DNA of 64,000 nucleotides from Ustulina deusta. Its lineage: Eukaryota; Ascomycota; Sordariomycetes; Xylariales; Xylariaceae. The stretch lies in contig JAJNNX010000014.1 in the NCBI GenBank assembly GCA_023159155.1, positions 372,001-436,000 on the forward strand. The letters are read 5' to 3'. Position numbers and translations under genes: made by a program. Under the pieces are notes generated by a model. It was not told the origin of the DNA. It ran no database searches and saw nothing but the letters and a program-made list of their open reading frames with translations. Each line of letters opens with the position of its first letter. Within the stretch, counting starts at the first letter, position 1. Shown here one piece after another: positions 13,741-27,289 of the stretch.

Positions 13741-14330
13741 CTTAGGAGTCTACTGTTCTACAGAAAGGCGTAGAAGTCCCTTGATGGAGTTGATGGATGT
13801 TGGTGATGTCGTGTTAGTGTTGGAAAGTGACAGGACAGTCCAGGACGGGACGTTGTCTTCATGAGGTAAGCGGAACCATGATAGGCTCGCAGCCTCGGCT
13901 TGGCCTAGTGGAGGCTGATGTGGGGGAATAGCCCCACCTACAAAGACCAGAGGGGCATCGGGGCATCTTATCTCCCGCGCTATTCCAAAAGGAGATGGTG
14001 GAGAAGGCGGTCTGTGCTGGCAATTTGGACTTTTTTCTGAAGCGCAGCGCATTCAAAGGGTACTGCCTGCTACCTAGGTAGGTACCTACCTACATACTAC
14101 CTCGACTAGGTACCTATAGCTGCAGGGTGTAATATGGATGAATACTGGATGTGAGACGAGCAACAGATCGTGTTATCGCTTGCCCCAATGCCAATTTCTC
14201 TCTACAACAGTCCAATGGCGTAGGAATAATTCGAATCAGTCAATCCACGAGACTTCGAGAGGAGCCGAATACCTTTTCACTCCCCCAAACATGCTGCGGG
14301 AAGTCCCATCGCATTGGACAACGATACAAC
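13741..14330. promoter_or_regulatory. Divergent promoter region between Dim1 and Urb1
   Basis: The 590 bp between the divergent starts of dim1 and urb1 must carry both promoters. A dense run of TACCTAGG/TAGGTACC-type repeats at 14070-14115 is the only distinctive motif. No TATA box could be assigned. Confidence 0.5.
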
Positions 14331-17300
14331 ATGGCGAAACGCAAGTCTTATAGCGGTGACGGAGTTCATGCTGGGAAGAAACAAAAAACCAACCATGTCC
14401 ACGAAGCGCCCACCTCGGAGGAAGTCCACACTGGACGACAACTTCGGCACCTACTTACCTTCGAACAGGATCTCCGCAAAGCAAGGCATGGTAAGCCAGA
14501 GATGACAAGCAGCTCGTTCGCGCGCCACGCTAACCCTTGCGCTTTCTATACTCTTAGGCCTGCAGTCGTTCAAGAACGTCCTCGACAGCATCGTAAACAG
14601 TGACGAGAAGAAGCCGGAGCATATGCAAATTCTGCTAGACTTCCTCGACTCTTCGAAACCCAGAGAAATCAAAGACGAAATGCCTGTCTATTTGCCCGAC
14701 ATTATGGAAAATTGGAGTATGGCTTCTCAGATGAACAACGAGGATATCATGTCCGCTGTGCCTGTGGTGTTGGCGCTGTTACTCAAGGTCATATCCGGCC
14801 ACGTAGACCTAGTGTCGTACGGGCTGGGGGTTTGTCGCACTTTGCTTCAGAAGCGACAGCAAGAGTTGATAGCCAGGAATCTCTCTGCAGACAAAGGGAA
14901 AGACTTCATCATATCGCCTACGTTGAGACTTATCAGAGAGGCAATTTGTCTAGATGGCGGCGCTCTAGCTGCTCCGATATTTAGAGCAAGAATCAACACA
15001 TTCAAGTCTCTAGCCAGGAACATGGGCCTCCGGTACATCGGAAGTGGTAAAGAAGACCCTAAGAGAGCCTCCGTGAGAACAAATGCAACACGACTGCTTC
15101 TGAGTTGTTTAAAACTTCTGCATAATGAAGCGAAGAGGGATCTTCTGTTACACAGAGACATCGTAGCCGCGCTTATGAGGCATCTTCGAGACGATCCGCC
15201 CTTCTTGATTTCCGAGATATTGGACGTTTTGAAAACATCAGTTGTACAAGACAAGAAATTGGCCAAGGAGGTCAAAATTAAGATACTCAACTCCTTTTCG
15301 CTTACTCAAATTGCGTCGTTATATGGCTATCCAATGGAGCCTCCAAATCTCGAAGATAGTGCGGAGAGCAGACCGCTCTCAGTGGAAGACGCAGCCCACG
15401 AAATTCTGCTGGCAACATGCACGGATTCTGCGGTTGGCATCTGTCGGTCACAGCAAGGTTACTACCCAGAAGGCATCGTACCAGATGCCTTTATGCCCGA
15501 CACCGAGGGTGCCGATCGCCTGGACTTTGGTCTTGATAGTATACCCTGGATGAATCAATTTGCTGACGAGATTCCCGTTCGAAATATGCTCTTGGGGGAG
15601 TTCATCGACTCGTTAAGACCATGGTCCAACATAAAACAGAGCGAACTACTCCTTGCGATTTTTGAAGCTTCACCAGAGCTGATCGCTCGTTACTTCATAC
15701 ACAAGAAAATGTTTACCTTCGATCCTAAACTATCTGCTACTTGGATAGGCTATGCTTCGCTCTTATATAGTGTCGTCAAGCTACCTATCCCTCCTTTCTT
15801 TGGTCGGTCTAATGACTACGCAGCAGTTCCTCCACCGATATCAGTGGTCCTTGACAATATCGTTCCGCCCCCCATGACATTGAAGGCCATGAATAGGTGT
15901 TTGACGAATAAGTCTAAATTAATCTCGTTTTACACGATACGCCTCCTCGTGCTGGCATTAGAGAAACTGGGCCGGGCATTGGAGATGTACAGGGAGGCGT
16001 CCGCATCGCCAAACTTGATTTGGCAGGAAGCCGCTCGTCGTCTTGTCGATGATTTCTACCAACGGATACCAGACGTCAAAGACATCATCAGCTACTACCG
16101 CACATTATCAGATGAGGATTTCCTCCAACGAGAGGCAGCGAGTCGGTTGATTTTACTTTATTACGAAGTTCTCCCACAACTTGCCCTGAGAGCAAAGTTT
16201 GATGTCTCTCCCATACTTCTCGCTACAATCCAAAAAGTCGAGACATCCAATGGGGCTGGCGGAGATACAGCCATCTCGTTACTAGAATTGGAACATTTGT
16301 GTGCAGTAGCCAAATACTCCCCAAGCATGCGATGGTTTGCACGGACCACTGAAATGCCCACCTCGCCCTTCACTACACTCCTCCGACTATACACCGAGAA
16401 GACCACTGCATTGTCCGGAGACTCGTTGAGCCAAATCCTATCCTATGTCGCCAACGAATATCAACTTGTGGAGAGTCATTCGCAGTCATCAGGCTTGGAT
16501 CCACTTATAGCAGCCTTAAAGAATACAGACAGCATTGACTCGGCCATTTGGTCATTCATAGACAATTGTGCTGAGCGATGTTCTAGAACGCCTACCAAAT
16601 ATCTGGAGATGATTGAGCAGCATATGGAAAAGGCAGATGCCGCCGAACGAAGTGGCATGAGGACCTCTCCTTTGCTGATGTCAATTGCTGAACAGTTGCC
16701 TTTTCTGGTGTCGACCTCACCTGCCAAGGAAACTCTTAAGCAGCTGACAGCCTTTCTTCGAGATTACCTACGTCGTTCTCTCGATTCTGGGGTTAGCCAG
16801 GCCTTCCTGAGTTCTATTAGCGGGTTGTTAGTCGCTTCTCTAGGAGACAAGAAACTTGGCTCAAAAATTACCTTGTTGCCTAAGCGGACTAACACTTTGG
16901 GCGGGGATACAAAGATGCTGGGCGGCGAGCCCGAATCCGCACTACCGTCGCTGAATGAGACGAGCGGCGAATCCGTAACACGACTAAGCCCACAAGAACT
17001 GGAAGATAGGCTCGCAGTGCCCGTTCTAATAAGCAAGGAGAATTCACTACTCAGGTGGTCTAGCAAGCCGCCCGAAGAACTGGTCGAAGAGGGCCATGCG
17101 GCCTCTCTAATCCTACTTCTCTCCTCCGAGCATGCAAGCATACGCAAGGAAGCGCTCACCAATGTCATGAAAATGGCCACAAAGATTAAGGAGTCGACGT
17201 ATGAGGAGAATGAACAGATATGGTTGCTCCTCATGGAGCTTGCAGAGTCTGCCAGAGATCTGATTGCCGACGGGCCACTCCCAAGCATTCTCGTCGTTTT

Positions 17301-17820
17301 CGCGTGCAGGGCGCTTGATATTCTGAAAAACCCACTGCATTGTCTTTACGAGAAAGTCAACTTGTTCCTCACAAGTGGCCCAGTATGGCAGCCAGATAAT
17401 ATACCGCTTATGAAAACCATCCTTCAAGAAGGCCCCACGTTAGATAGATCCTACTACAGAGAAATCAGCTGGCTCCTTGGTTTCCTCGTCGACAGCCTAC
17501 GGACACCACCGGATGTAGCTCTTTTCCACAAGCGCAAAGTATATGAACGCTTGTTCGCTCTGGTCATTAATCCCTATGTGGGCATAAACCTTCGCATACA
17601 GGTGTTGAGAGTTCTATATCGGACCTCCTGCATCGCAGGAGGAAGTGATACAGTAATAACGAGATTCGGTGCGGTGAGCTGGCTTGTAGCTCAGAAGGCG
17701 GCGACGGTTGATGACATGGAAAAGAGGGTCTACCAAGCTATGGCCCGGAGACTATGGGAAACCTGCGATCAGAAGCGAATTGCGATATGGAGCAAGGGCA
17801 GCATCGAGAGACTCATTTAG
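14331..17820 (+). CDS. urb1: Urb1/Npa1 nucleolar pre-ribosome factor
   Basis: Nucleolar protein of early pre-60S particles, required for 27S pre-rRNA processing. Exons 14331-14490 and 14558-17820 give about 1140 residues. The 67-bp intron has donor GTAAGC, a CTAAC branch and acceptor CTCTTAG, and joins KARHG to LQSFKNVLDSIVNSDEKK in frame. The N-terminus MAKRKSYSGDG is followed by a basic stretch typical of a nucleolar localisation signal. The body is helical repeat sequence matching the Urb1 N-terminal domain (for example ARNMGLRYIGSG, RLLLSCLKLLHNEAKRD). The protein is shorter than yeast Urb1, which I recall as about 1760 residues; other filamentous fungal copies are, from memory, nearer this length. 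Confidence 0.88.
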
Positions 17821-19234
17821 GACATGACAATAAGACATTCCATCGCAATTTCTGGCTTCCGATCCACGATACTATTAATAGTTGATGGACAAAACTTGAA
17901 GCTCAATACCTGTGCACGTAGAAAATGATGCAAATTGATCCATGCCACGGTGCGTATCTGCCTCGTTGCCTTGTGTACATGCAGATGTCCAAGCCGATGT
18001 AATTTCTACCTGCAGACAGAGAATACTGGTAGATGTGTGGGTGGTTGAGAATGCGCCCAATCATGTCAAGGAGACAAGAAGCATCGAGGCGGGAGAATAA
18101 AAAGTACCTGCCTAACCTATGTACTTCTCTACATAGATCCGTGCCTATGTACCTATAACCGGTTGCTTCTATAGGTAGCTTAAGTAGCAAGAACTCAAGG
18201 CTTCGAGCTGAGCCTGACGAGGCGCGGTCTTGTCCATGCCCACACGGGCTACAGGGTACATGTAGGCGCAGTTCAGGCTGTACCGGTTACCTCAGATAAG
18301 TACATGTGGTAGGCTAGACGCGTGCCGTGTTGGGGGTACACTATACCGTATATACTGTACCTATCTCAGGTACCTAAATTGGCTAGGAAGTGACCGACCA
18401 ACTCGCTAGCCGATCTCACGCCCAAAAAGATGCCACCACGACCATCCAGATAGATATCGAGGTATTCCATCTGCATCCATATCCCATCTATCAAACCATC
18501 CCAACAACGCAGCCCTTCCCTTTTTAAAGTTCACAACCACCATCTCCCGACCTGCCTGCCCAACCCGCTAAACGGCGCTGCCAAGTACCACGAGAACTCT
18601 TTTTCCTCGCACAGAAAAGTTTATTTTTTGCGGCTAATCCGACCTCATCCACCGTAGCGCGCCTCTGGCCTTCTACTCAGACCGTCCCAGTCCAGTCCTC
18701 ACGCTGCACCCTTGGACCTGCTGCTGTTGCGGCCTCCCTTCGCCGTTCGTCGGGCCCGTGTCGCCCACGGCAGTGCCAGCGCCAACGCCAACGCCAGCGC
18801 CGGCCAGTCTCCCTGGGTCCAACCCCCCAAGTCCTTCAAGCTTGCGACGCACAATCTCGTCGCCGCTTGTCCATCATCTCCTCATTCCTCGAGTCCACAT
18901 CGAGCGCTGCATGCTCTAGTCTCCCCTTTGTAATCCTACTATACGTTGCATCCGTTGCGTCCATTGCACACCCCGCACGCCCGCGACGAACACCGCCACA
19001 CCACATCGCATCCCGATCTGTTTCTCGAGCTGCTGCCAGTCTGACTGCTGCCGCGACTCCACCCAACATCTCCTTCGCTCCCAACCAGTCTCGCCCCGAC
19101 CACGCACCGCACCTCGTATTGCACACGTTCACACGTTCACACGTCTCTTCCATAGCGACGGCGGTTTGCGGCCCTACTATCGCCGCCTGTATCTCCTATG
19201 CCCAGCACCTCGCACCCTGCATTGTAGATAGTAT
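17821..19234. other. Spacer with the 3' end of urb1 and the leader of the eIF4E-binding protein gene
   Basis: About 1.4 kb. The first half is AT-rich with TACCTA/TAGGTA motifs (18100-18400). From about 18440 to 19230 the plus strand is rich in C and CT, typical of a long 5' untranslated region feeding the start at 19235. Short open frames in this stretch look like composition effects and have no recognisable domain. Confidence 0.5.
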
Positions 19235-21748
19235 ATGCTGTCAGAGACGCCAGCTTCCGATGCTATGGCCATACGATATACATATACGTCAGAAGTGTTG
19301 ATTCACCTCAGAGACTCTCCGCTATGTGTCAAACCCGCCAATCTCCCGCCCGCTGAGGAATGGATGGGGTAAGTAGGCCGAATGTTATGGATAGCACGAA
19401 TGCTACTGTTGCTGATCGACGTCTCCTCCAGATCCCCGCCTGACAATTTTCGAAATAGTCAAGGAAGTAAGACTGGCACTGATAGAACCCGCCACAATGA
19501 TGGCACCCTTCTTGAACAAACAAACCGGCGACCCGGTGCCGATAGGCATGCGCCGCGAAATAGTGCCAGTACGTTCGACCAACCGTTCAACACCTTGACG
19601 CCTCGCTTCCAGTGCGCTGATTCGGGTTTAGATGCTGATGACATAATCCTCGGACCACCGCGTACAATGTTCAATTCCGCTACCTTGTCACGGAGCGCGA
19701 AGCCTTTTGACGGTGATAAGGCCGTTAAGGACGGCGACACTCGAGATCGCTTCCCGTTCCGTCCCCGCAATGGCGAGACCGATACCAATGAACGCTTCCC
19801 CAACCGGGATCGTGACAACAGAAACAATTTGCGTCGCCGAGGTGACGGCGACCAAGATAGCGATGGCTGGAGCACTGTGAAGCCACGCAAGAGTTTCGGC
19901 AATGAAGGTGCCGAACGTTTTCCCGGGCGCATTGGTGAACGTCCCGATCGCTTTGGAGGAGATCGCCGACCGCGCGAAGGGGAAGATCGTGATAACACTA
20001 CCGAACGCCCCCGTCGCAACTTTGGCGAATTCACGAGGGAAAAGGAAGGTGATGATAATGATAAGCTCCGTAGAAATGGGTTGAATAGGAACCGGACAGA
20101 CAATCCATGGAACAGAGATGCCAACGAAGCCCCACAACCACGAGAGCGCTTCGATAGGTCGAAGAGTTGGCGAGATCGTACTGATGATCATCCCGATATG
20201 CAATCTGATAAACCTCGGGAACGGCAATATGAACGTCGGTGGGACCGGGACCGGGACCCGCGTCAAGAGCGCGAACCCGAATGGCTCGATGAACCTGCTG
20301 AAGAGCCACCCCAAGCTCACACCCAGGAGGAATTCAAGAAGTTCATGGAGTCAATGAAGGCCAAGACCTCATCTAAAGCCGAACATACCCCCGCATTAGC
20401 CCAGGATGTTCTCAGACCACAAGAGCAAGCTGATGTCGATGCCACAAAGTCAAAGTCGGTAAAAGCTCCTCATTCCATCGAATTGGGCCCTGATAAATTC
20501 TTCGCCGCCTTTGGCCAGAAAACTACACTGGAAGGGAGCAGCAGTGATATTGTCAAGGAGAACGCCGTTCCTGTGTCGCAGCCCAAATCGGGATCGAGGT
20601 TCCAAAACTTCTTTTCGTCGCAAGAACAAGCCCGTCTTCAGCCAGAACCTCTGATTACAGCTACTGCTCCTCCGGCCGTCGAAGTGAATCCACTTCTGGC
20701 TTTGACAGGCCCCCCAAAAGCCAGTACACACCCAGATGCCGCTGAGAAAGTCGCATTTCAAGCTTTATTGCAAAAGCTTCAAAAACAGACCCGCCAAGCT
20801 TCGACACCGCCATCAGGTGGGTTTGCAGAACCTCCACCAAGCCACGATTTCGTCCCCAAGAATGTTATGGCGTCCCCAGGTTCTTTCCAACAATTTGGCC
20901 AAGATCACCGTGAAGAGACCATGACTCGTGTTCTGCCCCACGGGCAAGAAATTCACCCCCCTCAACCTCACCAGAATACGCAGTTCATTGGAATGCGCCC
21001 CGAGCAACAGATGTTGCATGATCTCATTGGCCAACGTCATCCGACCCAGAATCTGGGCGGCAACCGAGCAGAGCAACCGTCTAGCCGGAACAGCAACCCT
21101 AACTCAGAGTTTCTTGTGTCATTGATGCAAGGTAGTCGCAATATACCAGAAGCTCAAAGAACCGAGCAACTGATCATGAGAATGCCTCAGCCTTCGCGAC
21201 CTGCTCACATCCCCCCAACTCCAGACCGTGAGCTGGATAGCCAACATGAGCGAGGTTCTTCGCAACACCGGACTAACGTTCGGCCTACCGGCCCCTCGAG
21301 TTTCTTTGTTGAGGAGCAACATCTCCACCGCCAGGAACGAGAGGCTCGTCCCCAACCTACACATATTTTACAACGCCCGGGTCAAGGCCCTCCGGGTCTA
21401 GATCAGATGCCTCCAACCAACTGGATGCAAACAGGTGGACAGCAATTGCCCAACCCCGGCCGGCCCATGATTCCTCCACCTGGTCTACCTGGCTCCCAAC
21501 GCCCCGGTCCCCTACCTGGCAACTACCCTAACTTCCCCATGGGCGGCTTCCCTCATCCAGAGGGAATGGCCGGTCCCCCTCCTCCTCGCAACATGGCACC
21601 TCCTCCAGGATTCTTCGGTGGCCCTCCCGGCGGCTTCATGCCACACCCTGGGATGGGTGGATTCCAAGGTCCTGACTCTCTTGGATTCGGTTTCGATGGA
21701 CGCGGAATGCCCCCTCCTGGTGCCGGCGCTCCATTCCGTCGAAACTAG
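19235..21748 (+). CDS. eIF4E-binding translational regulator (4E-T/Eap1-like)
   Basis: Predicted cap-binding-protein partner that would repress translation and act in P-bodies. Proposed exons 19235-19368, 19432-19568 and 19632-21748 encode about 795 residues. Residues 17-23, YTSEVLI, fit the canonical eIF4E-binding motif YxxxxL-hydrophobic, and are followed by LRDSPLCVKPANLPPAEEWM, typical of fungal 4E-T-like proteins. Next come NADDIILGPPR, an Arg/Asp/Gly-rich disordered region, and a Pro/Gly-rich C-terminus. The second intron (19569-19631, donor GTACGT, branch CTGAT, acceptor TTTAG) is 63 nt and has no stop, so it can be read through; removing it gives NSANADDIILGPPR. The start ATG at 19235 follows an in-frame stop six bases earlier. 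The specific yeast orthologue is not assigned. Confidence 0.75.
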
Positions 21749-23895
21749 AGACCTCTTCGACTCTTTCACGGTTCTATCTTGTGAGCGTGTTTCGTGCTAA
21801 AAGCTCGTATCTTGGTCTTTAGTGTGTCAGAAAAGAGCTGGGTGATCAGGTAAGGTGACGCTCTTTGCCGCAATCATCTAGGAGATCGAGCAAGCTTCTC
21901 CATCTCTTTCATCATGAAGGACCCCATTACTGTTGCCGTATGTGCATAGACGGTCAGCCCGGCGTACGATGAGATGGAACAAACAACAAGTGACTAGTTC
22001 AAGTGACTGGTTCTTGCTGAGCGGAATCCTGAAGGACAAGGCGGGGGACAAACTTTGAGGTAAAAACGAGATGAAAATGAGAGCGAGAGGTTTGGACGTT
22101 TCAGTCAGTCAAGTGTCAGCGGAAAACAGACTATTCTATTTTCATGGCTAGTTGCTGTATCGTATCAATGCAATACCCCATTCCTTACGCTCAACAAACT
22201 CTAGTTCGGATTCTTTTCTTATTACCGCGAAGGAGTAATGATGAACTCGTAGACGTAAACGCATGAGGTGTAAAGATAAAGCATGAATAGGTTTGCTCTT
22301 TTCAAAGTGTGTTATGCCATGGCGAAGACTCTGGATGAAAACACGAGTGAGGACAGACAGGATTGATCCCCCCCTCCCCTCCCTCCCTCTTCCCCCTTTT
22401 TTTCGACGCTATTGATAGTCTTTGTGACATTATGAACGTGCCTCGCAGGGAGTGTAGCATTGTGTAGATCTCACTACTTACTTACTTACTTAATATAATT
22501 AGCATAAATATTATTTACCAAGAAAAGCCGCGTTTTCTAGTACCCCTTTATCTTGCCCCGAAGACTCGAAGCGAGAAAGTAAGTAAATGCGCTTCATATC
22601 TTCTTCGCCTTGTATCATGGCGATCTTATGTAGTTAGTTAGGTAGGTAGTTAGGTAGGTAGTTAGTTGTTTGTCTGTCTGATATACTGTATCTAGAACAC
22701 AAATTCCTCATCATCCCGGCGTACAGATTTTGGGGGGGGGGGGGGGGGGGGGGGAAGGGGTGTTTTTTTCGCAGGTTCGCCGGCCTCATACTAGATAGAT
22801 AGATAGACATTTCCATCCATCCTTCCATCCCTACCTACTTACCTCTCCCACCTTACCTCCCCACTCGTCCTTTGAAGGTGGATGGGAAAAAGATTTTTCC
22901 CACCCTAGCCTTTATACCGCGTGTTCTCGATCTAATCCCCATCTCTTTGATCTGCGTATGTATGTGTGTATGTACATACATACTTCCAGGGTATCCACTC
23001 CGGTGGAATCTGCGCAGCCCTCGCCAACAAGACGGCGGAAATCGCCGTTCCCATCGCCCCGATTCCCGCCCTCTTTCTTTCTTCCTCGTGAGCTTGGTAT
23101 TGATTGACCTCCTTGCCTCATCCGCAGAAATGCCCTTCTTCATCCCTAGCTTTGTTCATTCATCGCCTGCTGGACTTCCCCGGGTCCGCTTGCTTGGGCC
23201 GATCGATCCGTGGTTTAGCACATAGTAGGGGGGGTATACATACGTAGACAACATCCACGGATCAATGCTCGGGGTTCGATTAGGAGAGTCTGGTTCGAAT
23301 TCAAAAACGATCCCGTTCGTTAGTGGTATGGTAAAATATGGTCGGGTTCCAAAACTAAGCAAACAGGTCACGATAGGACCACAACCAGGGTTATTAACGT
23401 TGAACTCGAGGAACAACCCGGAAATAAAACAATATCATCGGAAAGTAGATTGCTCCTTGTACTATCTATCTATTTTGAATGTTTACCCAGGTAGGTAATC
23501 CGCCTCGACGAGGTCCAGATTTGTAGCATAGCTAGGTAGGTAGGTAGACAATCTCTCAACAACATCATCGTTATTCTCGTCATCAACGCTATTATCAACA
23601 TACGCCTCCCTAAACATCCCGAAAGCATCAAGCGGCTGGCTCCGCAACGCCATGCATGCGTATCCGTATGTATGATGGGGCAACTGATTAGATTCTCTTC
23701 GCTGACCCAACTCATGACATTCATGTCTTTACATCCTAGTCTCTCGATGGCATCTCGACTCGTATTTCGACAACGCGAATCTCAGGGGATCGAATGATAA
23801 TGGCTAACCATTCCGATTCTCATCTCGCTAATTTGCGGCGTAAAGATATCCGCCATACTAAGTCGGCTTGCGTCATGCTGTATTCTTCTAATACC
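21749..23895. other. Spacer between convergent eIF4E-binding protein and Sec1 genes
   Basis: About 2.1 kb of 3' untranslated and intergenic sequence. It holds GTTAGGTAG microsatellite-like repeats (22628-22672) and a run of 23 G at 22732-22754. The 22850-23260 region is moderately GC-rich and contains several short open frames on both strands, none recognisable. No gene is supported. Confidence 0.55.
22732..22754 (+). repeat. G23 homopolymer
   Basis: An uninterrupted run of 23 G, followed by AAGGGG. It could form quadruplex structures and is a likely site of length error in any assembly. Confidence 0.9.
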
Positions 23896-26359
23896 TTATG
23901 ACTTCTTGATACCCAAGAAATTTCGTTTCTTCTTCTCCTTTTCCGGCTTGTGCGGCTTATTGCTGCTTGAGGAGGGCCGAGGGTCAGCAGCGCCATTGGG
24001 GGGTCTCGAGTTTAAACTCATATTTGCCATCTGTTGTGTCGGAGGCGTCGGCGCCCCGCCTATCCTAGGACCGCCCGGTAGCCCCCCTTGTGGTGGTGGG
24101 GGCCGTCCCGGTACCCGCTGACCTCCTGGAGGTGGTCGCGGTGTACCCCCTTGCGATGGACTCGGCGATGCGCCCATAGGCAGAGCAGGGCGTTCAAACA
24201 AGTGAGCTGGGGCCGTTTGCGGGGGACGCTCCATCGGAATATCCAGCTTCCTCTTATCGACACTTAAGTCGCCTACCTGCCTGATGAAAAGCTGCGGCGT
24301 GAGCATGTGGCTTGTTGCCATGAAGATATCGCGGTTCATAGCCGAACCGACTTCATAGCAAGCGCGCGACTCTGAGAACGTGGCACCTCCGGCCATGAAA
24401 ACTATGACACGTTGCCTATTATCGGCGACTCTTCTACCAGCACCAGCCCAACTCGGCTTTGCGGCGCGCAATGAGCCCTGCCCGATCATCGCGTCTTCGT
24501 TTGGATCGAGTGGGGGTTTCACATAGGGAAAGGAACTTTGATCTAATGCACCCCTGCACAAATTCTCCAGCATATGTTTCACCGCAGGATTGAACCTTGC
24601 CATGTAGCTGTCTTCGGGTATGGGCGCCTTTGTATCTATTGGGAAAAGAGGCGGATCCTCCCTTTTCGGCTCTTTGAGCTCACCACGGGTTGTTCGACCA
24701 CCGAGGTGCTCCAAATTTGAGATGATCTCGCCATCCTGTTGAGGTAAGGATGCATGCGCTAATAGTCTCTTGATGTCCTCGAGTATTACACCATCTCGGT
24801 AGAGAAGATACATGATGATGAGACGTAGTCGATCCGACTGTGATACGGCATCATCATCAAGGAACCGAACAACGGAGTCTAAGACATGCTTGGCTTTGCG
24901 GTTATCCTCATCTAGCCCCGTCGCCATACTTTGTTCAATAAGCGACATATCCGCCAGTTTATGATGTTGAAAGATGTTCATGCATTCCTGGGCCATAGTG
25001 ATGTGAAGAGAATACGCTTCCTTCATCTCCGTAAACTGTGGTAAGCCCGCCATCATATCCTTGATCGCATTTATGCTCGTGGTGTCACTGTTTGAGTTCG
25101 TAAAATGAGGGTTCTGATCGAGAAACTTCTGGAAATCGCCCATCAACTTGTCTATGGTATCTTTCATGTGCTTATGTCGGTTTTCTACCCAAACTTTATC
25201 CTTGTCGGTGAGTTCAATGTCCTTTTCTTCGGCTTCTGGGGTTCCCTCGTTGAATGTCATGTGAAAGGTAGTTTTATCCCCATCCTTGATGGGTAGTAGG
25301 TCGTGAGCCATGGCCTGGTAGGTAAACTCGTGAATCAAAGGCGCCATTAAATCCATAGATCGGTCTGTTACTATTAGTACACCCTGAGGCCGTGAACTCG
25401 GCGGTGGGAAGTTGGGGTTCCATTGAGCATATTCATCCAACTCATCAGAGACGAAGCGGGCAAGATGGGCGCATAATACACTGGCTTCGTGTGTTGGATT
25501 CTTTGGGCGGTAATATCGCACTTTGGGATATTCTCCCAGCGACACACATAAACTAGTAATCTAGGATTTGGCCTTATGTCAACGTGATTCGTACAGAGTC
25601 CCAGCACTGCCTCCCATACCTTTTGAGCCAAGTCTTCCATGTGCTTTTTCACAAGCCCGTTGCAGGAAGGGTGGTATAATATCGGGAAACTCCAAGGATC
25701 GCGGAATGTAACGAGATGAGATTCACGGGGGAAGTAATCAATCGAGAGGGTTTCGAAGCCAGCTATCTGTTGTTTGGCTATGGGGGAGCCGTCTATCCGC
25801 CTTCGCAGGTGAGGGTCGAGGACGGATGTCCATACCAGGAAGCATCGCTTATATCTACGTCGTTCGATGTCGGCCAGCAGGCAGTCGACGATATGAGATT
25901 GCGGCGAGAGAAGGTATACGGCGTCCATGGTGGGGTTCATCTCCCTCCGCTCCTCGATCCGCTCGATGTCTGTGGTGGCTTCATCAGCTAAGGGAGTCAG
26001 GGCAGGTCCTCGACGCTCGACTAACTGGCGATGTTGTGGCTCAGGATATCATCTTCTTTGACGGCGTTGTCGACGATCTTCTTGGACGTCTCATCGATGA
26101 CTAGAACTTTCCACTGCACATCCAAGTTAGAATGCTAGGGTCGCGGCTTGTTCGATCCTTGTGCTATCACCACCTACATCGCCAGCCGTTATCGTCTTGA
26201 TTATGTGCATGATGACTATGTAGGGAAGAAGCACAAGTTAGCGATATCAAACTATACTATATGAAGCGATGTAACGCCCTCGAATGGCGAGCACAGGGGC
26301 AGAGCATGAAACAGAGCCTTCTCACCATCACGCTGCTCTTGAATGATCGAAACCCCCAT
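23896..26359 (-). CDS. sec1: Sec1/Munc18-family exocytic SNARE regulator
   Basis: SM protein that binds assembled exocytic SNARE complexes at the plasma membrane and promotes vesicle fusion. Five exons on the minus strand: 26326-26359, 26178-26215, 26026-26113, 25620-25969 and 23896-25560, giving about 724 residues. The start MGVSIIQEQRDVIMHIIK, then GDWKVLVIDETSKK, IERIEERREMNPTMDAVYLL, SLGEYPKVRYYRP and GVLIVTDRSMDLMAPLIHEF, are hallmark Sec1 segments. All junction phases agree. The third intron (25970-26025) was placed at the distal CAG because this yields a 56-bp intron with a CTGATGA branch and restores NIANIERIEERRE; the nearer TTAG would leave only 38 bp. The C-terminus is a long Pro/Gly-rich tail ending KKRNFLGIKKS. 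I could not separate Sec1 proper from a close SM paralogue by motif alone, but Sec1 fits best. Confidence 0.92.
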
Positions 26360-27289
26360 CTTGACTTTGATTTTCGTCGCGAAGGCACAATCGCCCCGGG
26401 GATATGCGACGGCTGCCGCAGGCTTCGAACAAGGCCAAATGTACGTCGAATTGGGGGTTGTCGTCGTCGCTCCGAGGGATGTTTCCGTGGGCGCTTAAAC
26501 GGGATATCGATGGACGCGGGGAGGGGGCATGCAAAGTGGTATAATAGATGTGCTCGCAAAACAGGTGATCTGAGCGAATGTGTAGGGAATATCGTATCCA
26601 GAAGCGCAGAGGTCCCGGGAAAAGACACACAGAAAAGGCAGGTGGAATTGACAGAAGAATTGGCAGAGGGAGGGAGGGAGGTTGGCTATCTTGGAAGGGA
26701 GTGTCGGGGAACGGGAAGTGTAGTACTGGAAGTAGGTGCCTCAGGTAACGGTTAGGTTTAGGTAGGTTGTTTGTTGTCTTTGGCCCTGGCGGGGTCCAAG
26801 GTTTCAGGGTTTCTCATGCTCAATGCGACGACATCAAGGCTGTGAAAGGGCCAAGCAAGCAGCTAGCGCTTCCCCACCTGCCTGCTGCAGCACCATGCGG
26901 CTCGGCTCCACGACGGTCCGCTGACCATTCAATGTAGTATACAGCCGAGCCTGGTGAATTTAGCACGTGAACCTATTATCATGTTCTACCTAGGTATAGT
27001 ATGCACTACTGTGGTAGGAGACGTAAATAGACCTCATACTGTTTCCATGACTTGTTGCAACCATCAGCTTCAATATAACGATGTCTTCGAAAATGAAAGT
27101 CAATTCTCGTTGGTCAGAGAGAGTCTCTAAATTAGTCTAGACGGCCATGAAAATCGGGAGGGGATATCTCTCTTCTAGCCAAATATTTGGCCAGGCCCAT
27201 CCATCTATCACCTTGCCATGATACCGAGCCTTGGGCCTTGGCTAGGCATAGCTCATCGACTTGTTATACAATCGTTAAAAGTCATCTCT
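26360..27289. other. Spacer upstream of Sec1 and downstream of the G-patch gene
   Basis: About 930 bp. The part near 26360-26760 should contain the Sec1 promoter; open frames there on both strands are unremarkable. Nothing else was recognised. Confidence 0.5.

Noticed and set aside
19459..20320. Minus-strand open frames of 210-221 codons opposite the eIF4E-binding protein gene
   Set aside because: They mirror an Arg/Asp-rich coding region and have low-complexity composition; the plus strand has the splice signals and the eIF4E motif.
23270..23310. tRNA-like B-box sequence (GGTTCGAATTC)
   Set aside because: No cloverleaf, acceptor stem or A box could be formed around it. No convincing tRNA was found in the window.
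26257..26755. Open frames upstream of Sec1 on both strands
   Set aside because: They overlap the first Sec1 exon and promoter; no recognisable residue pattern.
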